A DNA stretch of 64,000 nt, from assembly GCA_026018925.1 (NCBI GenBank), contig JAKSZU010000029.1, forward strand, positions 9,461,378 through 9,525,377, in the 5' to 3' direction. The position numbers were made by a program, and so were the translations under genes. The DNA comes from Tupaia tana (taxonomy: Eukaryota > Chordata > Mammalia > Scandentia > Tupaiidae). The first letter of the stretch is position 1, and each line of letters starts with the position of its first letter. The notes below the pieces were generated by a model. The model did not search any database. It had not been told where the DNA came from and worked only from the letters and a program-made list of their open reading frames with translations. Below are positions 45,968-56,335 of this stretch, one piece after another.

Positions 45968-46216
45968 TGAGAGACCTTTTGCTATAGGGCACATACACTC
46001 GTGAGAAAGACAGAGAGATGGCAAGCGACAAATCACCACACCCCCTCGGGGGGATGGCCACACCGCAATCCTTTCTCTTCCATTCTCCTATTGGGATCTT
46101 GGACATGCATGCACACACACCTGGCATGAGTTTAAGTCACCGGGTCTGGGACTCAAACCGCAGTGGATTACATGGGAGTACAGCGAGACAGTCATTACAA
46201 TAACTGGTGGTCCCAT
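45968..46216 (-). mobile_element. Young tRNA-derived SINE, long form
   Basis: TTGAGAGACCTTTTGCTATA to AACTGGTGGTCCC; tail of GTT units. Flanked by CATCAAATTGGT / CATCAAATAGGT. Confidence 0.92.
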
Positions 46217-47235
46217 CAAATAGGTTTTTGCTTTTTTTATTTAAATTTATTTATTTGCATTCATTCACTGTACATCATTACAGCATACAAAATGAGATTT
46301 TCCATCCAGAGTACACTGTATATTGTCTCAATCAAGCACATCAACAAACATGTTATTGTCAGCAGATGATCTTCCATTTCTTGTGTTCTGTATGTTTAGC
46401 TTTTTCCCCCCATTCTTGATTCCCTATTTCTTACCCTCTGCCATCTCCCATTCTCCTCCCACACTGTCTCTGGTATCTATGTTTGCTTTCTATACTGTTT
46501 TTCCCCCCACATTTTATTGAATCACCAAAGACCCTAATCAATCCCAATACCCTCATAGCAAACACAGGTGACATACACATTTCCATGAACACAAGTCTAA
46601 CTTTACGCATCCTATAAAGTAGCACCTAGCTGGGGCTACATATCCTACTGCAGTCATTGAATAGATATATATTTTTTTTCTGAAACTTTTTTTTTTGTAA
46701 TTCAATTTACATCTCTTCCCTAAGCATCATCACATCACACAAAATGCGATCTCTCATCCAGTACACACTGCATAGTGACTCAATCATGCACATTACAAAA
46801 AAATTTCCATTTCTAGTTCCTAGAAATATTTCCACCCCTCTTTCTGACCCTCTGTCCCTTCCCACCCTCATCTCACACCACCTCCTGTGTCCACAATTGT
46901 CCTTCATTCCCTTCCCACCCACATGGCATTGATCACACAATTTTCTACATAATCTAACTACTTTCAATGGTGAGTTCACTCATTACTACTAAGAAAACCA
47001 GTTTTAACTTAAATCAAAGAAATGCCAAGGAACTTTGCTTAAAGCCAGGAAACAGGTTAGGATTCTGTTCAGATGGTAGGTGCATGAACCTATCAGTCTC
47101 ATGTACTTTTATCTTCTGTTCTAGTTCAATTTTCCTGATTAAATTCTGGGATATAATATTCAACTCCAGAATTATCCCTATGATTATGTTGGCCACTTTT
47201 TTAGTTTTTGGACTCTTATTTCCATGTGTCTGTGT

Positions 47236-48237
47236 TTAATTTTCCTGATACAGCACACCCTTGAGAACTTCTTGGAGATCTGATCTGGTGCTGGTAAATT
47301 CTTTTAGGTTTTGTTTATCTGAGAATGTTCTTGTCTTTTCTTCCCACCTGAAAGATAATCTTGCTGGGTACAGTATTCTTGGCTGAAACTGCTTCTCTCG
47401 TAACACTTTGAATATATTTTCCCATTCTCTCCTTGCTCGCATTGTTTCTGATGAGAGATCTGCTGTTAGCCTGATGGGATGTCCTTTGTAGGTAACTTGA
47501 TGTTTTTCTCTTGCCAATCTTAGTATCTTGTCTTTGTTTATGGTTTTGGTCAACCTGGCTATAATGTGTCTTGGAGAAGATCTTCTTGGGTTGATTCTAT
47601 TTGGGGTCCTTTGTATTTCCTGGAAGTGGATCATCAAATGCCTCTCTAGGTTTGGAAAGTTTTCTTGCAGGATTTCATGGAATAGATTATCAATTCCCTT
47701 ATGGGTCTCTTCACCTTCTGGAATGCCAATTATCCATATATTTGGAAGTTTGATGGTATCCAGTACTTCTCGCATATCATTCTCAAATTTTTGGGCCATT
47801 TTCTCAGTCTTCGTGGTGGATTCTTCTAGGCCAGCCATTTTCTCTTCTACATCTGAGATTCTATTTTCTGAATGATCTAGTCTGCTTTTAATACTTTCAA
47901 GGGAGATTTTGACTTCTTGTATTATAGACTTCATCTCTAGCAGTTCCGTTTGAGTCTTTTGCAAAGTGTGTAATTCCTCTTTTAGATCTTGCAAGAATTT
48001 TCTCATCTCCTGGAACTTGTCAACTTCTTTCTCCTTTCTCTTTAGCAGTTCATTATCTCTCTTCTCTTCCATCTCTGTTAGCTTCGACATTATGAATGCT
48101 CTAAATTCCTTATCAGACATTTCCATGATTTTCACTGAACTGCTTGTGGATGAAGAAGAGTTACTCTTTTCCCTTGGAGGAGAGGTATTTTCTCATTTTC
48201 CCATATTTCTCATGATCTGGCGGTGATTTCTTGTCAT
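47236..48237 (-). pseudogene. L1-type ORF1p, copy III, single stop at codon 15
   Basis: ATG at 48237-48235 opens MTRNHRQIMRNMGK and then a TGA at 48195-48193, where copies I and IV have Gln (QEN). From there the frame is open without break for over 300 codons. The in-frame ATG at 48135 (MKIMEMSDKEF) would give 299 residues. Coiled coil: about residues 35-150 (SKLTEMEEKRDNELLKRKEK, ESIKSRLDHSENRISDVEEK). RRM-type domain from IWIIGIPEGEE. C-terminal domain with ARLTKTINKDKILRLAREKH, YKGHPIRLTADLSSETMRAR and FQPRILYPARLSF. End LYQEN and TAA at 47236-47238. A shortened protein by re-initiation is conceivable but unproven. Confidence 0.92.
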
Positions 48238-48579
48238 CTGATGGATGGTGTGTTTCTTTCAACTTCTTGAAGTTCAGTCTAAATGTTCAGGAGCAAGAAG
48301 ACAGAGGTGATCTAGAATCTCTTTGCCGTTCTGTTGTGATTGCTGGAGCAGCAGTTTCAGTAGATATTGGGGAATATTCTAACACTATTAGTATTTGGAT
48401 GTTTAGCTACAGTGGTCTTAGATCTGTTTAAGAACACATTGAATGGATATTGGAGGGTAGAGAGACAAGAAAAAGGAAAATGAAAAAGGGAGAGAGAAAC
48501 AACAACAAAAAGAGAAAAAAAAGACAAAAAAATTAAAAAAATGTTTTTACTGTTGTTTTTATAAAAAAAAAAGTCACAA

Positions 48580-50540
48580 ATAGAAAAATCTAGTTCACTG
48601 GTGCCATGTGGAACCTTGTTCTGAAGGCCCGGCTTCTTCTGCCTGGTGGGAGGACCAGAGTGATAATTAACAAGCTAAGAGGTGGAGCCAAGAGCCAGAG
48701 AAAAACTGTGCCTTTTAAAAAAAAAGTGTAGAACGTTTTCGTGCAAGACCCAGAAAGGACAAGTCTCTAGCTAAAAGAAACAGTTTTCAAGGATAAAAAG
48801 AGAAAAAAAGCAGCAGCCTAAAATGGGTATATGGAAATCTAAAAACCCCAAAGCCATCCAAGCTCGGATTCTTCTCCTGGGACTCGATTCTGCTGGTAAG
48901 TCTACTCTTCTGTATAAATTAAAGCTTGCTGGGCCCATTATAACCATCCCAACCATTGGCTTCAACGTGGAGATGATCGAGCTGGAAAGGGGTCTTCTGC
49001 TCACAGTCTGGGATGTTGGAGGACAGGAAAAAATGAGAACCATTTTGGGCTGTTACTGCGAGAACACCGATGGGCTGGTGTACGTCGTGGACAGCTCGGA
49101 CTGACGGCGACTGGAGGACTCTCAGAGAGAGTTTGAATGCATTTTGAAGAATGAGCACATTAAAAATGTATCTGTCGTCCTATTAGCCAACAAACAAGAC
49201 GTGTCTGGGGCCCTGACCACCGAGGACATCACCAGAATGTTCAAAGTTAAGAAGCTTTGCAGCGACCGGAACTGGTACGTGCAGCCCTGCTGAGTGGTCA
49301 CAGGCAACAGGCTGGCCGAGGGGTTCAGGCAGTTAACCGGATTCGTGAGAAGCCACATGAAATCAAGAGGAGACACGTTAGCATTTTTCAAGCAACTGAA
49401 ACTGTGAAAAGGGCCAGTTCTCAAGAGAGACAGTGATGAAATTAAAAGGGTAAGAAAATTTTTTTTTTTCCTTTTCTATGCTGAGAAAAGCAAGAGATTA
49501 TATTTCACTTAAATTCAGTTAAATGGCTCAGAATAATATCTAGAAAGTATTTATTGTTGGCCAGGAACTTCAGCTAACTATGTGGTAACAATCATTAGAG
49601 AATGAAAAGCAATGTTCTACAAAATGTTAGCATGTTGGATGGTTCAGAATGGTCATATTAGGGTCCAAGTAAGTTATGGAATTATTAATTTTAAATGGCC
49701 ATCAGAACAAAGTTTAGCTTAATGTCTGCTAAGAGAATCAGAATTTGTTCAGACTGTTGCTAGCAGGATTGAATTTCCGGTATTGAATTTCCACCACGAC
49801 CTCATGTAACTGGGTGATGTGAAAAATCAACTTTAATTATGGAGAGAAAAACGCTTGATGTTATTTTGTAATTCTTATTCCCTAAATAAAGCTTTTCTCT
49901 GGATTCTTAAAAAAAAAAAAAAGTGTAAAAAGGAAAAATTACCAAAAAAAGGGAAGACAGAAGCAGGGAGAGACAGGAACTGAGACACAGAAAGAGAGAC
50001 AGAAGGCTGGGGGTGCAGAGAGGGAGCTCCCTACCGCAAGCTCGTTTGTTGGAGGCTGAATTATCAGTAGAAAATCTTCATTCCCTGAAAAATCTAGTTC
50101 GCTGGTGCCATGTGGAACCTTGTTCTGAAGGCCCGGCTTCTTCTGCCTGGTGGGAGGACCAGAGTGATAACTAACAAGATAAGAGGTGGAGCCAAGAGCC
50201 AGAGAAAAACTGTGCTTTAAAAAAAATGTAAAAAGGAAAAATTACAGAAAAAAAGGGAAGACAGAAGCAGGGAGAGACAGGAACTGAGCCACAGAAAGAG
50301 AGATAGAAGGCTGGGGGTGCAGAGGGGGAGCTCCCTACCGCTAGCTCGCTTGTTGGAGGCTGAATTATCAGTAGAAAATCTTCATTCCCTGAAAAATCTA
50401 GTTCACTGGCACCATGTGGAACCTTGTTCTGAAGGCCCAGCTTCTTCTGCCGCTAGCTCGTTTGTTGGAGGCTGAATTACCAGTAGAAAATATTCATTCC
50501 CTGAAAAATCTAGTTTGCTGGCGCCATGTGGAACCTTGTT
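48580..50540 (-). promoter_or_regulatory. Tandem ~305-bp 5' monomers of copy III
   Basis: The phrase CCATGTGGAACCTTGTTCTG recurs at 48604, 50108, 50412 and 50524. The second and third are 304 bp apart. The first and second are 307 bp apart once the 1,197-bp retrocopy plus duplication is removed. The last spacing is 112 bp, a partial monomer. Each unit includes a GGGAAGACAGAAGCAGGGAG block and CTGAATTATCAGTAGAAAAT. This is the layout of L1 promoter monomers; function is inferred. Confidence 0.75.
48731..49922 (+). pseudogene. ARL14: ARL14 processed pseudogene
   Basis: Retrocopy of ARL14 (ARF7), a small ARF-like GTPase. The reading frame is at 48823-49407 (194 codons plus stop, near the usual length). 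It starts [15 protein letters not shown]. The P-loop is GLDSAGKST, switch I has [10 protein letters not shown], switch II starts [10 protein letters not shown], and the guanine-specificity motif is NKQD, coded at about 49190. In-frame stops occur at 49102-49104 (after VVDSSD) and 49291-49293. It ends SRGDTLAFFKQ-like. The 3' UTR carries AATAAA at 49885-49890, and an A-run begins 18 bp later. A target duplication (A-run plus AGTGTA) lies at about 48717-48730 and 49914-49927, inside an ORF1-only element monomer, so this copy arrived after that element. It is not functional. Confidence 0.94.
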
Positions 50541-50552
50541 CTGTTTGCTTTG

Positions 50553-50801
50553 TTTGTTTGAGAGGTTTTTGCTATAGGGCACATATGCTTGCCAGAAAGA
50601 CAGACAGAGACAGAGAAAGCAAGAAATCACCCCCCTGGGGGATGACCATGCCGAAATCCTTTCTCCTCCATTCTCCTCTCAGGATCGTGGGCACACACGC
50701 ACACACACCGGTGTGAGTTTAAGCTACCGGTTCCAGGACTCGAACCATGTCGACCACATGGGAGTCCAGCAACATACCAACTATGCTATCTGCTGGTCCC
50801 T
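50553..50801 (-). mobile_element. Young tRNA-derived SINE, long form, at the copy III / IV boundary
   Basis: GAGAGGTTTTTGCTATAGGG to ATCTGCTGGTCCC. No clear target duplication: the left flank is a monomer of copy III, the right flank the start (TCAAATAGGTATTT) of copy IV. Confidence 0.92.
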
Positions 50802-51504
50802 CAAATAGGTATTTGTGTGTGTTTGTGTGTGATATTTCTTTTTTTCTCTTTCTTTTTAAATTTTTTTCTTTTCTTTATATTTTTTTACATTAATTCACTA
50901 TACATCATTACAACATACAAAATGAATTTTCCATCCAAAATACACTGTATATTGGCTCTATCAAGCACATCAACATACGTGTTATCAACACATAATTTTC
51001 CATTTCTTATTTGCTGTATATTTTATTTTTTTAACCATCCTTGATTAGCTATCCCTGACCCTCTGCTGTGTCCCACCTTCCCCCCACATTGTCTCTGGTA
51101 TCTATGGTTGCTTTCTATGCCTTTCTCCCCCATTTAATTGATTTGCTAATGAACTTAATTAGTCTAAATATTTCCAATAGCAAGCCCAGCTGATATATAC
51201 ATATACATGAACCCAAGTCTGACTTTAGGCAAAAACCTCAGTGAGTAGAATGAACATACTAGTAAGTAGTAACTAGCTGGGGATATATAGCTTACTGCAG
51301 TCATACCACACACATTTTTTTTTTTAATTTCGATAACAACAGTTTTAGTGTTTTTATTTTCCTCCTGAAACTTTTTTTTAATTTAATTTACATTCATTCC
51401 CTGAGCATCATCACAACATACTAAATGTGGTTTCCCATCTAGAATAAACCTCATAGTGGTTTAATCATGCATGTTATCATCAATAATATTCCATTTCAAC
51501 TTTC

Positions 51505-51545
51505 ACATATATGTATGTATGTATGTGTGTGTGTGTGTGTGTGTT
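51505..51545. repeat. (ATGT)n/(GT)n microsatellite
   Basis: TATG units pass into a (TG)n run, at the same place in 3'-UTR module 1 as the TA runs of copies II and V. Confidence 0.9.
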
Positions 51546-51949
51546 TTTACCCCATGTCTAACTCTCTGCCCTTTCCTACTCTCTTATTACGCTATCTCTG
51601 CTATCTACAGTTGTCTTCAATTCCTTTTCCTCCAACATTTTATAGATCACACAATATCATAAGTAATCTTACTACTTTCAGGAGCAAGTTCAGCTGGTGG
51701 TATCAAGAAAAGCAGTTTTGCTGCACGGGCCGGGCCTGCATGGGCTGGGCCTGCACGGGCCGGGGCTCTGCCTCGCGTGCTGGGGCCTGGACTGCCCGTT
51801 CCCCGCTGCCTCTCTGGTGCTGGGTGTGTCCAGCACTCGGCGCCAACACGGGTCAGCGGCGCGGACCAGCTGAGCTCACCGTCCTTCCTTTCTCGGGCCG
51901 GGCGGGTGAGCGGGAGGTGGCGTTGTATCCCGCGCACATTCACGCACTT

Positions 51950-52445
51950 GGGGCTGGCGTGTGGCCGCTGGGCCTGCACGTGGCCACCGGGCCTGTGCGT
52001 GGCCGCCGGGCCTGTGCCTGTGTGTGGCGGCTGGGCCTGAGCATGGTCGCCGGGCCAGTGCGTAGCCGCCGGGCCTGTGCATGGTTCCCAGGCTGGTGCG
52101 TGGCCGCCAGGCCTGAGCGTGACCGCCGGGCCTGCATGTGGCCGCCGGGTCTGCGTGTGGCCCCCGGACCTACACGTGACTGCCAGGCCTGCGCTTGGCC
52201 CCCGGGCCTGCGCGTGGCCACCAAGCATGCACGTGGTCTCTGGGCCTGCGTGCAGCCGCCAGGCCTGCGAGTGGCCGCTGAGCCTGCACCTGTGCGTGGC
52301 CGCCGGACCAGCGCGTGGTCGCCGGACCAGCGCGTGGTCGCCGGGCCAGCACGTGGCCCCCGGGCCTGCGCGTGGCCGCTGGGCCTGCGTGTGGCCACTG
52401 GGCCTGCGCGTGGCCCCCGGGCCTGCGCGTGGCCACCGGCCGCAG
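51950..52445. repeat. GC-rich 19-bp minisatellite
   Basis: Unit close to GGGCCTGCGCGTGGCCGCC, about 26 repeats with CpG-to-TpG type variation, and a few shortened or merged units (for example around 52270-52285). The unit has no stop codons in most frames, so long frames arise on both strands; the protein they would give is a 19-residue repeat of three phases and is not evidence of a gene. Confidence 0.93.
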
Positions 52446-53259
52446 GTGGCAAACTGAAGCCAAAAACTAGGATTAAGAACTTGCAACTACAAACAACAGA
52501 AAGAAATTTTAGCTGTCTTAAACTAATTGAGAAATATATTGTATAGGAGGATTTTCTCTGCCTATGGACAGTAAGAAGATGATGGTTACCAGCTCTGCAT
52601 TACCTCAGGGAAAAACAAGAACTACTCTACCATTTTTAAGGAAGCCAGATACCCGAGGATGACTCACGCTGCAGATTCCCCACAACACCATTCCGGGTAA
52701 TCACAAGATGGATGCTGTGCCGCATCAACTGATAATCATCTCTGCTTTCCAGAACCGCTTTCCTGAAACTGTATTCCATGGAGACTCACCTACAATTGCG
52801 GAACTGCACGAGACCCACCCTTAATCCAACCCTGAATAGAATCTATGCTCTCTCTTGTTAAAAACTTTATGAGCTGATAATTAAAAAAAAAAAAAAAAAT
52901 GGAAAGAACTGGAAGGTATATTAACAGGGATGGCAACTGCAGATACTAGAGACAGTATGGGAGAGGTAATGGGAATGAGTAATTGAGGGTGGAAGGGAGG
53001 GATTCAGGGAACAAACAACACACTTAATAGACACAAAAATGAAAAGTTGTCTGTTGATGATAATGTATATGGTAATATTATTGTCTTGACTAATGTGCAC
53101 TGTATTCATGCTGGGAAAAACCATGTTGTACACTGTAAAGAGGTGCAATGATTAAATGTAAAAAAAAAATTATACCAATCAACTGCTAAATGCACATTTA
53201 TTTCAAGAGCATATTGGATGTTCACAATGTGGAATATTCTGCCAGATAGTTTAAGAAGA

Positions 53260-53716
53260 ATGGCATTCCCTTTTGAAAAAGCAATGTAATACACTGTAAA
53301 GTTATATGCAATTCAATGTAATTGAAGGTACTTAGTGAGAATAGGACACTGTGGAATGGGGAAAGTGAAAAGAAGAGGATAGAGAAAGATAGCAAGTGAA
53401 CAATAGAGAGGCAGGACGTTAGTGAGAAACAGATATGGCTTATTAACTGTTGATGTTGACATGTATAGTATTCTCAACTGGATTCTTCTGAGAAGTGTTT
53501 CATGATGGGCAAAGGATTTGTACAAGCAAAATGAGAAATAGCAATTGACTGTTTTAAAAAATAATTAGAATAATAATAATAATGATTGGGGGAAACATAG
53601 AAAAGATATTGAATGTTGAAGGGGGGAGATTAATGTCTCTGTACTGACTGACATGCATGGCATTCCCTTTTGAAAAAGCAATGTAATACACTGTAAAGTT
53701 ATATGCAATTCAATGT
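53260..53716. repeat. 60-bp direct repeat within the composite
   Basis: 53260-53319 and 53657-53716 are identical over 60 bp (both start ATGGCATTCCCTTTTGAAAA). They lie 397 bp apart and enclose the L1-type 3' module. Confidence 0.95.
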
Positions 53717-54102
53717 TATATAAAGAAGATTACGATGATAAGAAATTAAAAAAAAAAAAGAAAAGCAGTTTTGAACTGGTAACGATATTTCCTTGAAACA
53801 TAAAGCCTAGAAACAGGTTAGTGTTCTGTTCAAATAGTAGGTACATGAACCTACTGACAGGTCAAGACAGGACAAAAATCCTTAAAACCAGACAACAAAG
53901 CTTAGAATAAAAGCAGCAATATTTTAGTCAAGTAACAGAATGCTGTTTCATCAGTTCAGTCTCAAATACTTAATCTTTCTTCTGTTGTAGTTCGATCTTC
54001 CAGATTGAATTCTGGGATATAATATTCAACTCCAGACTTTGTCACTATAATTAAGTTGCCCATTTTCTTAGGTTTTGAACTCTTATTTCTGTGTGCCTGC
54101 AT

Positions 54103-55101
54103 TTAATTTTTCTGACATAGCACTCCTTTAAGATCTTCTTAGAGATCTGGTCTGGTGCTGGTAAATTCTTTTGGGTTCTGTTTATCTGGGAATGTTCGTG
54201 TCTCTTCTTCCCAAATGAATGATAACCTTGCTGGGTACAGAATTCTCGGTTGAAATTGCTTTTCCCTTAATACTTTGAATATATTTTCCCATTCTTTCTT
54301 CGCTGGCATTGTTTCCAATGAGAGGTCTGCCGTTAGTCTGATGGGATACCCTTTGTAGGTAACTTGATGTTTTTCTCTTGCCAGTCTTGGTATCTTGTCT
54401 TTGTCTATGGTTTTGGTCAACCTGGCAATAATGTGTCTTGGAGAAGATCTTCTTGGGTTGATTCTATTTGGGATCCTCTGTATTTCTTGGGACTGAATCT
54501 TTGAGTGCCTCTCTAGGTTTGGAAAGTTTTCTTGCAGGATTTCATGGAATAGATTACCAATGCCCTTATGAGTCTCTTCGCCTTCTGGGATGCCTATTAT
54601 CCGAATGTTTGGACGTTTGATGGTATCTAGTATTTCTTGTATATTATTCACAAATTTGGGGGCCATTTTCTCAGTCGTCGTGGTGGATTTTTCTAGACCA
54701 GCAATTTTTTCTTCTAAATCAGAGATTCTATTTTCTGTATGATCTAGTCTGCTTTTAATACTTTCAAGGGAAATTTTGACTTCCTGTATTATAGCCTTCA
54801 TCTCTAACAGTTCCATCTGATTCTTTTGTAAAGTGTGAAATTCCTTTTTTAGACCTTGCATGAATTTCCTCACCTCCTGGAACTCAACTCCTTCCTCCTT
54901 CCTCTTCAGCAGTTCATTGCCTCTCTCCTCTTCCATCTCTGTTAGCTTTGCCATTATGAATGTTCTAAATCCTTTATCAGACATTTCCATGATTTCCATT
55001 GAACTGTGTGTGGATGAAGAAGAGTTATCCTTTTCCCTTGGAGGAGAGGTAGTTTCTTGCTTTCCCATATTTCTTGTGGTCCTGCAGTGATTTCTAGTCA
55101 T
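54103..55101 (-). pseudogene. L1-type ORF1p, copy IV, nearly intact
   Basis: The best-preserved ORF1 here. ATG at 55101 opens MTRNHCRTTRNMGKQETTS, and the frame is open for 320 residues. Order: basic N-terminus, coiled coil (residues ~45-150; NELLKRKEEGVEFQEV, ENRISDLEEKIAGLEKS), RRM-type domain from IRIIGIPEGEETHKG, C-terminal domain (ARLTKTIDKDKIPRLAREKH, YKGYPIRLTADLSLETM, FQPRILYPARLSF). A TAA at 54139-54141 replaces the Gln codon in TRPDLQEV. The former tail (LKGVLCQKN) and original stop lie at 54138-54103, so only about 12 residues are lost. The protein core could in principle still be made; no ORF2 accompanies it. Confidence 0.92.
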
Positions 55102-55299
55102 TGGATGGATGGTCGGTTTCTTCCCAAACTTGGACGTTCAATCTGAGTGTAGAGGAGCATGCAGAAAAGGAAACAGAGAGAGCGAACCAATAGCAGAAAA
55201 ACAAACAGGAAACAGAGAAAGAGAAGAAAAAATGAGAAAAACTTTTAAACAAAACTAAAAAAAATAATATTTAGAAAAATTTCAATAAAACCCAAAAAG

Positions 55300-56085
55300 T
55301 AGAAAAAAATCTATATCACCGGAGCCATGAAGGTACATCTTCAAGGCCTGTTCCCTTTCCCTTTGTGCGCATTTTGTGTGCTGGAGGCCAAATTATCAGT
55401 GGGAAATCTTCATTTCTGTTTCCCCCAAAATTGCTAGTTCACAGGAGCCATGAAGGTGTGTCTTCAAGAAGGCCTGGTCCTGGGACCAGCATCAGTTAGC
55501 ATAATGGCTATGTCGCTGGACTCCCATGTAGTCAACTGCAGTTTGAGTCCTTGACCCGGTGGCTTATACTCACGCTGGGTGTGTGGACGTGCGTGCCCAA
55601 GATCCTAAGAGGAGAATGGAGGAGAAGAGATTGCAGCATGGCCATCCCCCCTGGGGGATGATTTCTCACTTTCTGTCTCTATGTCTCTCTCTGTCTGGCG
55701 AGTGCACACACCCTATAGCAAAAACCTCTCCAAAAAAAAGAAAAAAAAAAAAAAAAAGAAGGCCTGTTCCCTTTGCCTCTCCTGGGTTGGGAGGGGGAGA
55801 GTGAATTATTAACAAGATAAAGGGATAGGAGGGGCCAGAAAGCCCAGAAAATGCCTCATCTTAAAAATTCTAAAAAGCAAAAATTAAGAAAAAAAAAAAA
55901 GAAGACAGAGAGAGAGACAGAGGTAGAGAGAGACAAAGACAGATACAGAAGGCCTGAAAGGGGTCTTCCTACCACGCGAGTTTTTCGTGCTGGAGGCCGA
56001 ATTATCAGTGGGAAATCTTCATTTCTGTTTCCCCCAAAATGGATAGATCGCAGGAGCCATGACGTTGTGTCTTCAATAAGCTCAA
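55300..56085 (-). promoter_or_regulatory. 5' monomers of copy IV
   Basis: CAGGAGCCATGA occurs near 55444 and 56051, with a related GGAGCCATGAAGG at 55320. The distance 55444-56051, minus the 279-bp SINE and its duplication, leaves a full monomer of roughly 310 bp; the first spacing (~125 bp) is a partial monomer. Confidence 0.6.
55479..55757 (+). mobile_element. Young tRNA-derived SINE, long form, in a monomer
   Basis: Full-length with an A-rich tail. Duplication AAGAAGGCCTGGTCC / AAGAAGGCCTGTTCC. The head carries a 3-base insertion (CAGCATCAGTTAGC). Confidence 0.92.
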
Positions 56086-56275
56086 ATAGGTATTTTTAAT
56101 GCTTTTTTTTAAAAAAAGAAAAACAGTTTTTTCTCTTTTTCTGAAACTTTTCTATTAACTTAATTTACATTCATTCCCTAAGCATCGTCACAACATACAA
56201 AGTGTGATTTCCCATCCAGAATATACTGCATAAAGGCTTAATCATGCATGTTATCATCAAAATTGTACATTTCTA

Positions 56276-56277
<2 letters not shown>

Positions 56278-56335
<58 letters not shown>
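56278..56335. repeat. (TA)n(CA)n microsatellite
   Basis: TA run of about 30 bp followed by a CA run of about 27 bp, in 3'-UTR module 1 of copy V. Confidence 0.95.

Larger units (their letters stand above)
46217..50540 (-). mobile_element. ORF1-only L1 derivative (HAL1-like), copy III, holding an ARL14 retrocopy
   Basis: On the minus strand: promoter monomers (50540-48580, split by the retrocopy at 48731-49922), A-rich spacer with AACAACAA repeats (48480-48580), ORF1 (48237-47236), 3'-UTR module 1 (47235-46690) and module 2 (46675-46230). Excluding the retrocopy, the element is about 3.1 kb. No ORF2. This is the copy that shows the uninterrupted module 1 / module 2 junction. Confidence 0.88.
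51721..53757 (+). mobile_element. Composite retroposon with GC-rich minisatellite (SVA-like layout)
   Basis: A 2,037-bp insertion with a perfect 16-bp target duplication AAGAAAAGCAGTTTTG (51705-51720 and 53758-53773) and a terminal A-run on the plus strand, so it was inserted by L1-type retrotransposition. Modules in order: a GC-rich leader (51721-51950); about 26 copies of a 19-bp GC-rich unit (51950-52445); a unique segment ending in A17 (52446-52900); a 3'-UTR module of the ORF1-only type (about 52901-53170, ending in A10); and an L1-type 3'-UTR module (about 53171-53757) resembling the L1 at 16270-16560. The plan (GC-rich tandem repeat, then retroelement 3' parts, then poly-A) parallels hominid SVA. 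The alternative is a retrocopy of one unusual long non-coding RNA. Confidence 0.75.
50802..56085 (-). mobile_element. ORF1-only L1 derivative (HAL1-like), copy IV, with two insertions
   Basis: On the minus strand: monomers (56085-55300, split by a SINE at 55479-55757), A-rich spacer, ORF1 (55101-54103), 3'-UTR module 1 (54102-53774 and 51704-51360, split by the composite retroposon 51721-53757) and module 2 (51310-50830). Without insertions it is about 3 kb. No ORF2. Confidence 0.88.

Noticed and set aside
48823-49104. ARL14 as a working 93-residue gene
   Set aside because: The frame stops before the guanine-specificity motif, homology continues past two stops, and poly-A plus target duplication mark a retrocopy.
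51467-52546. Open frames of 359 codons (+) and 279 codons (-) across the GC-rich repeat
   Set aside because: They exist because the 19-bp unit has few stop codons in any frame; the plus-strand frame also crosses the insertion boundary at 51721 into an unrelated 3' UTR.
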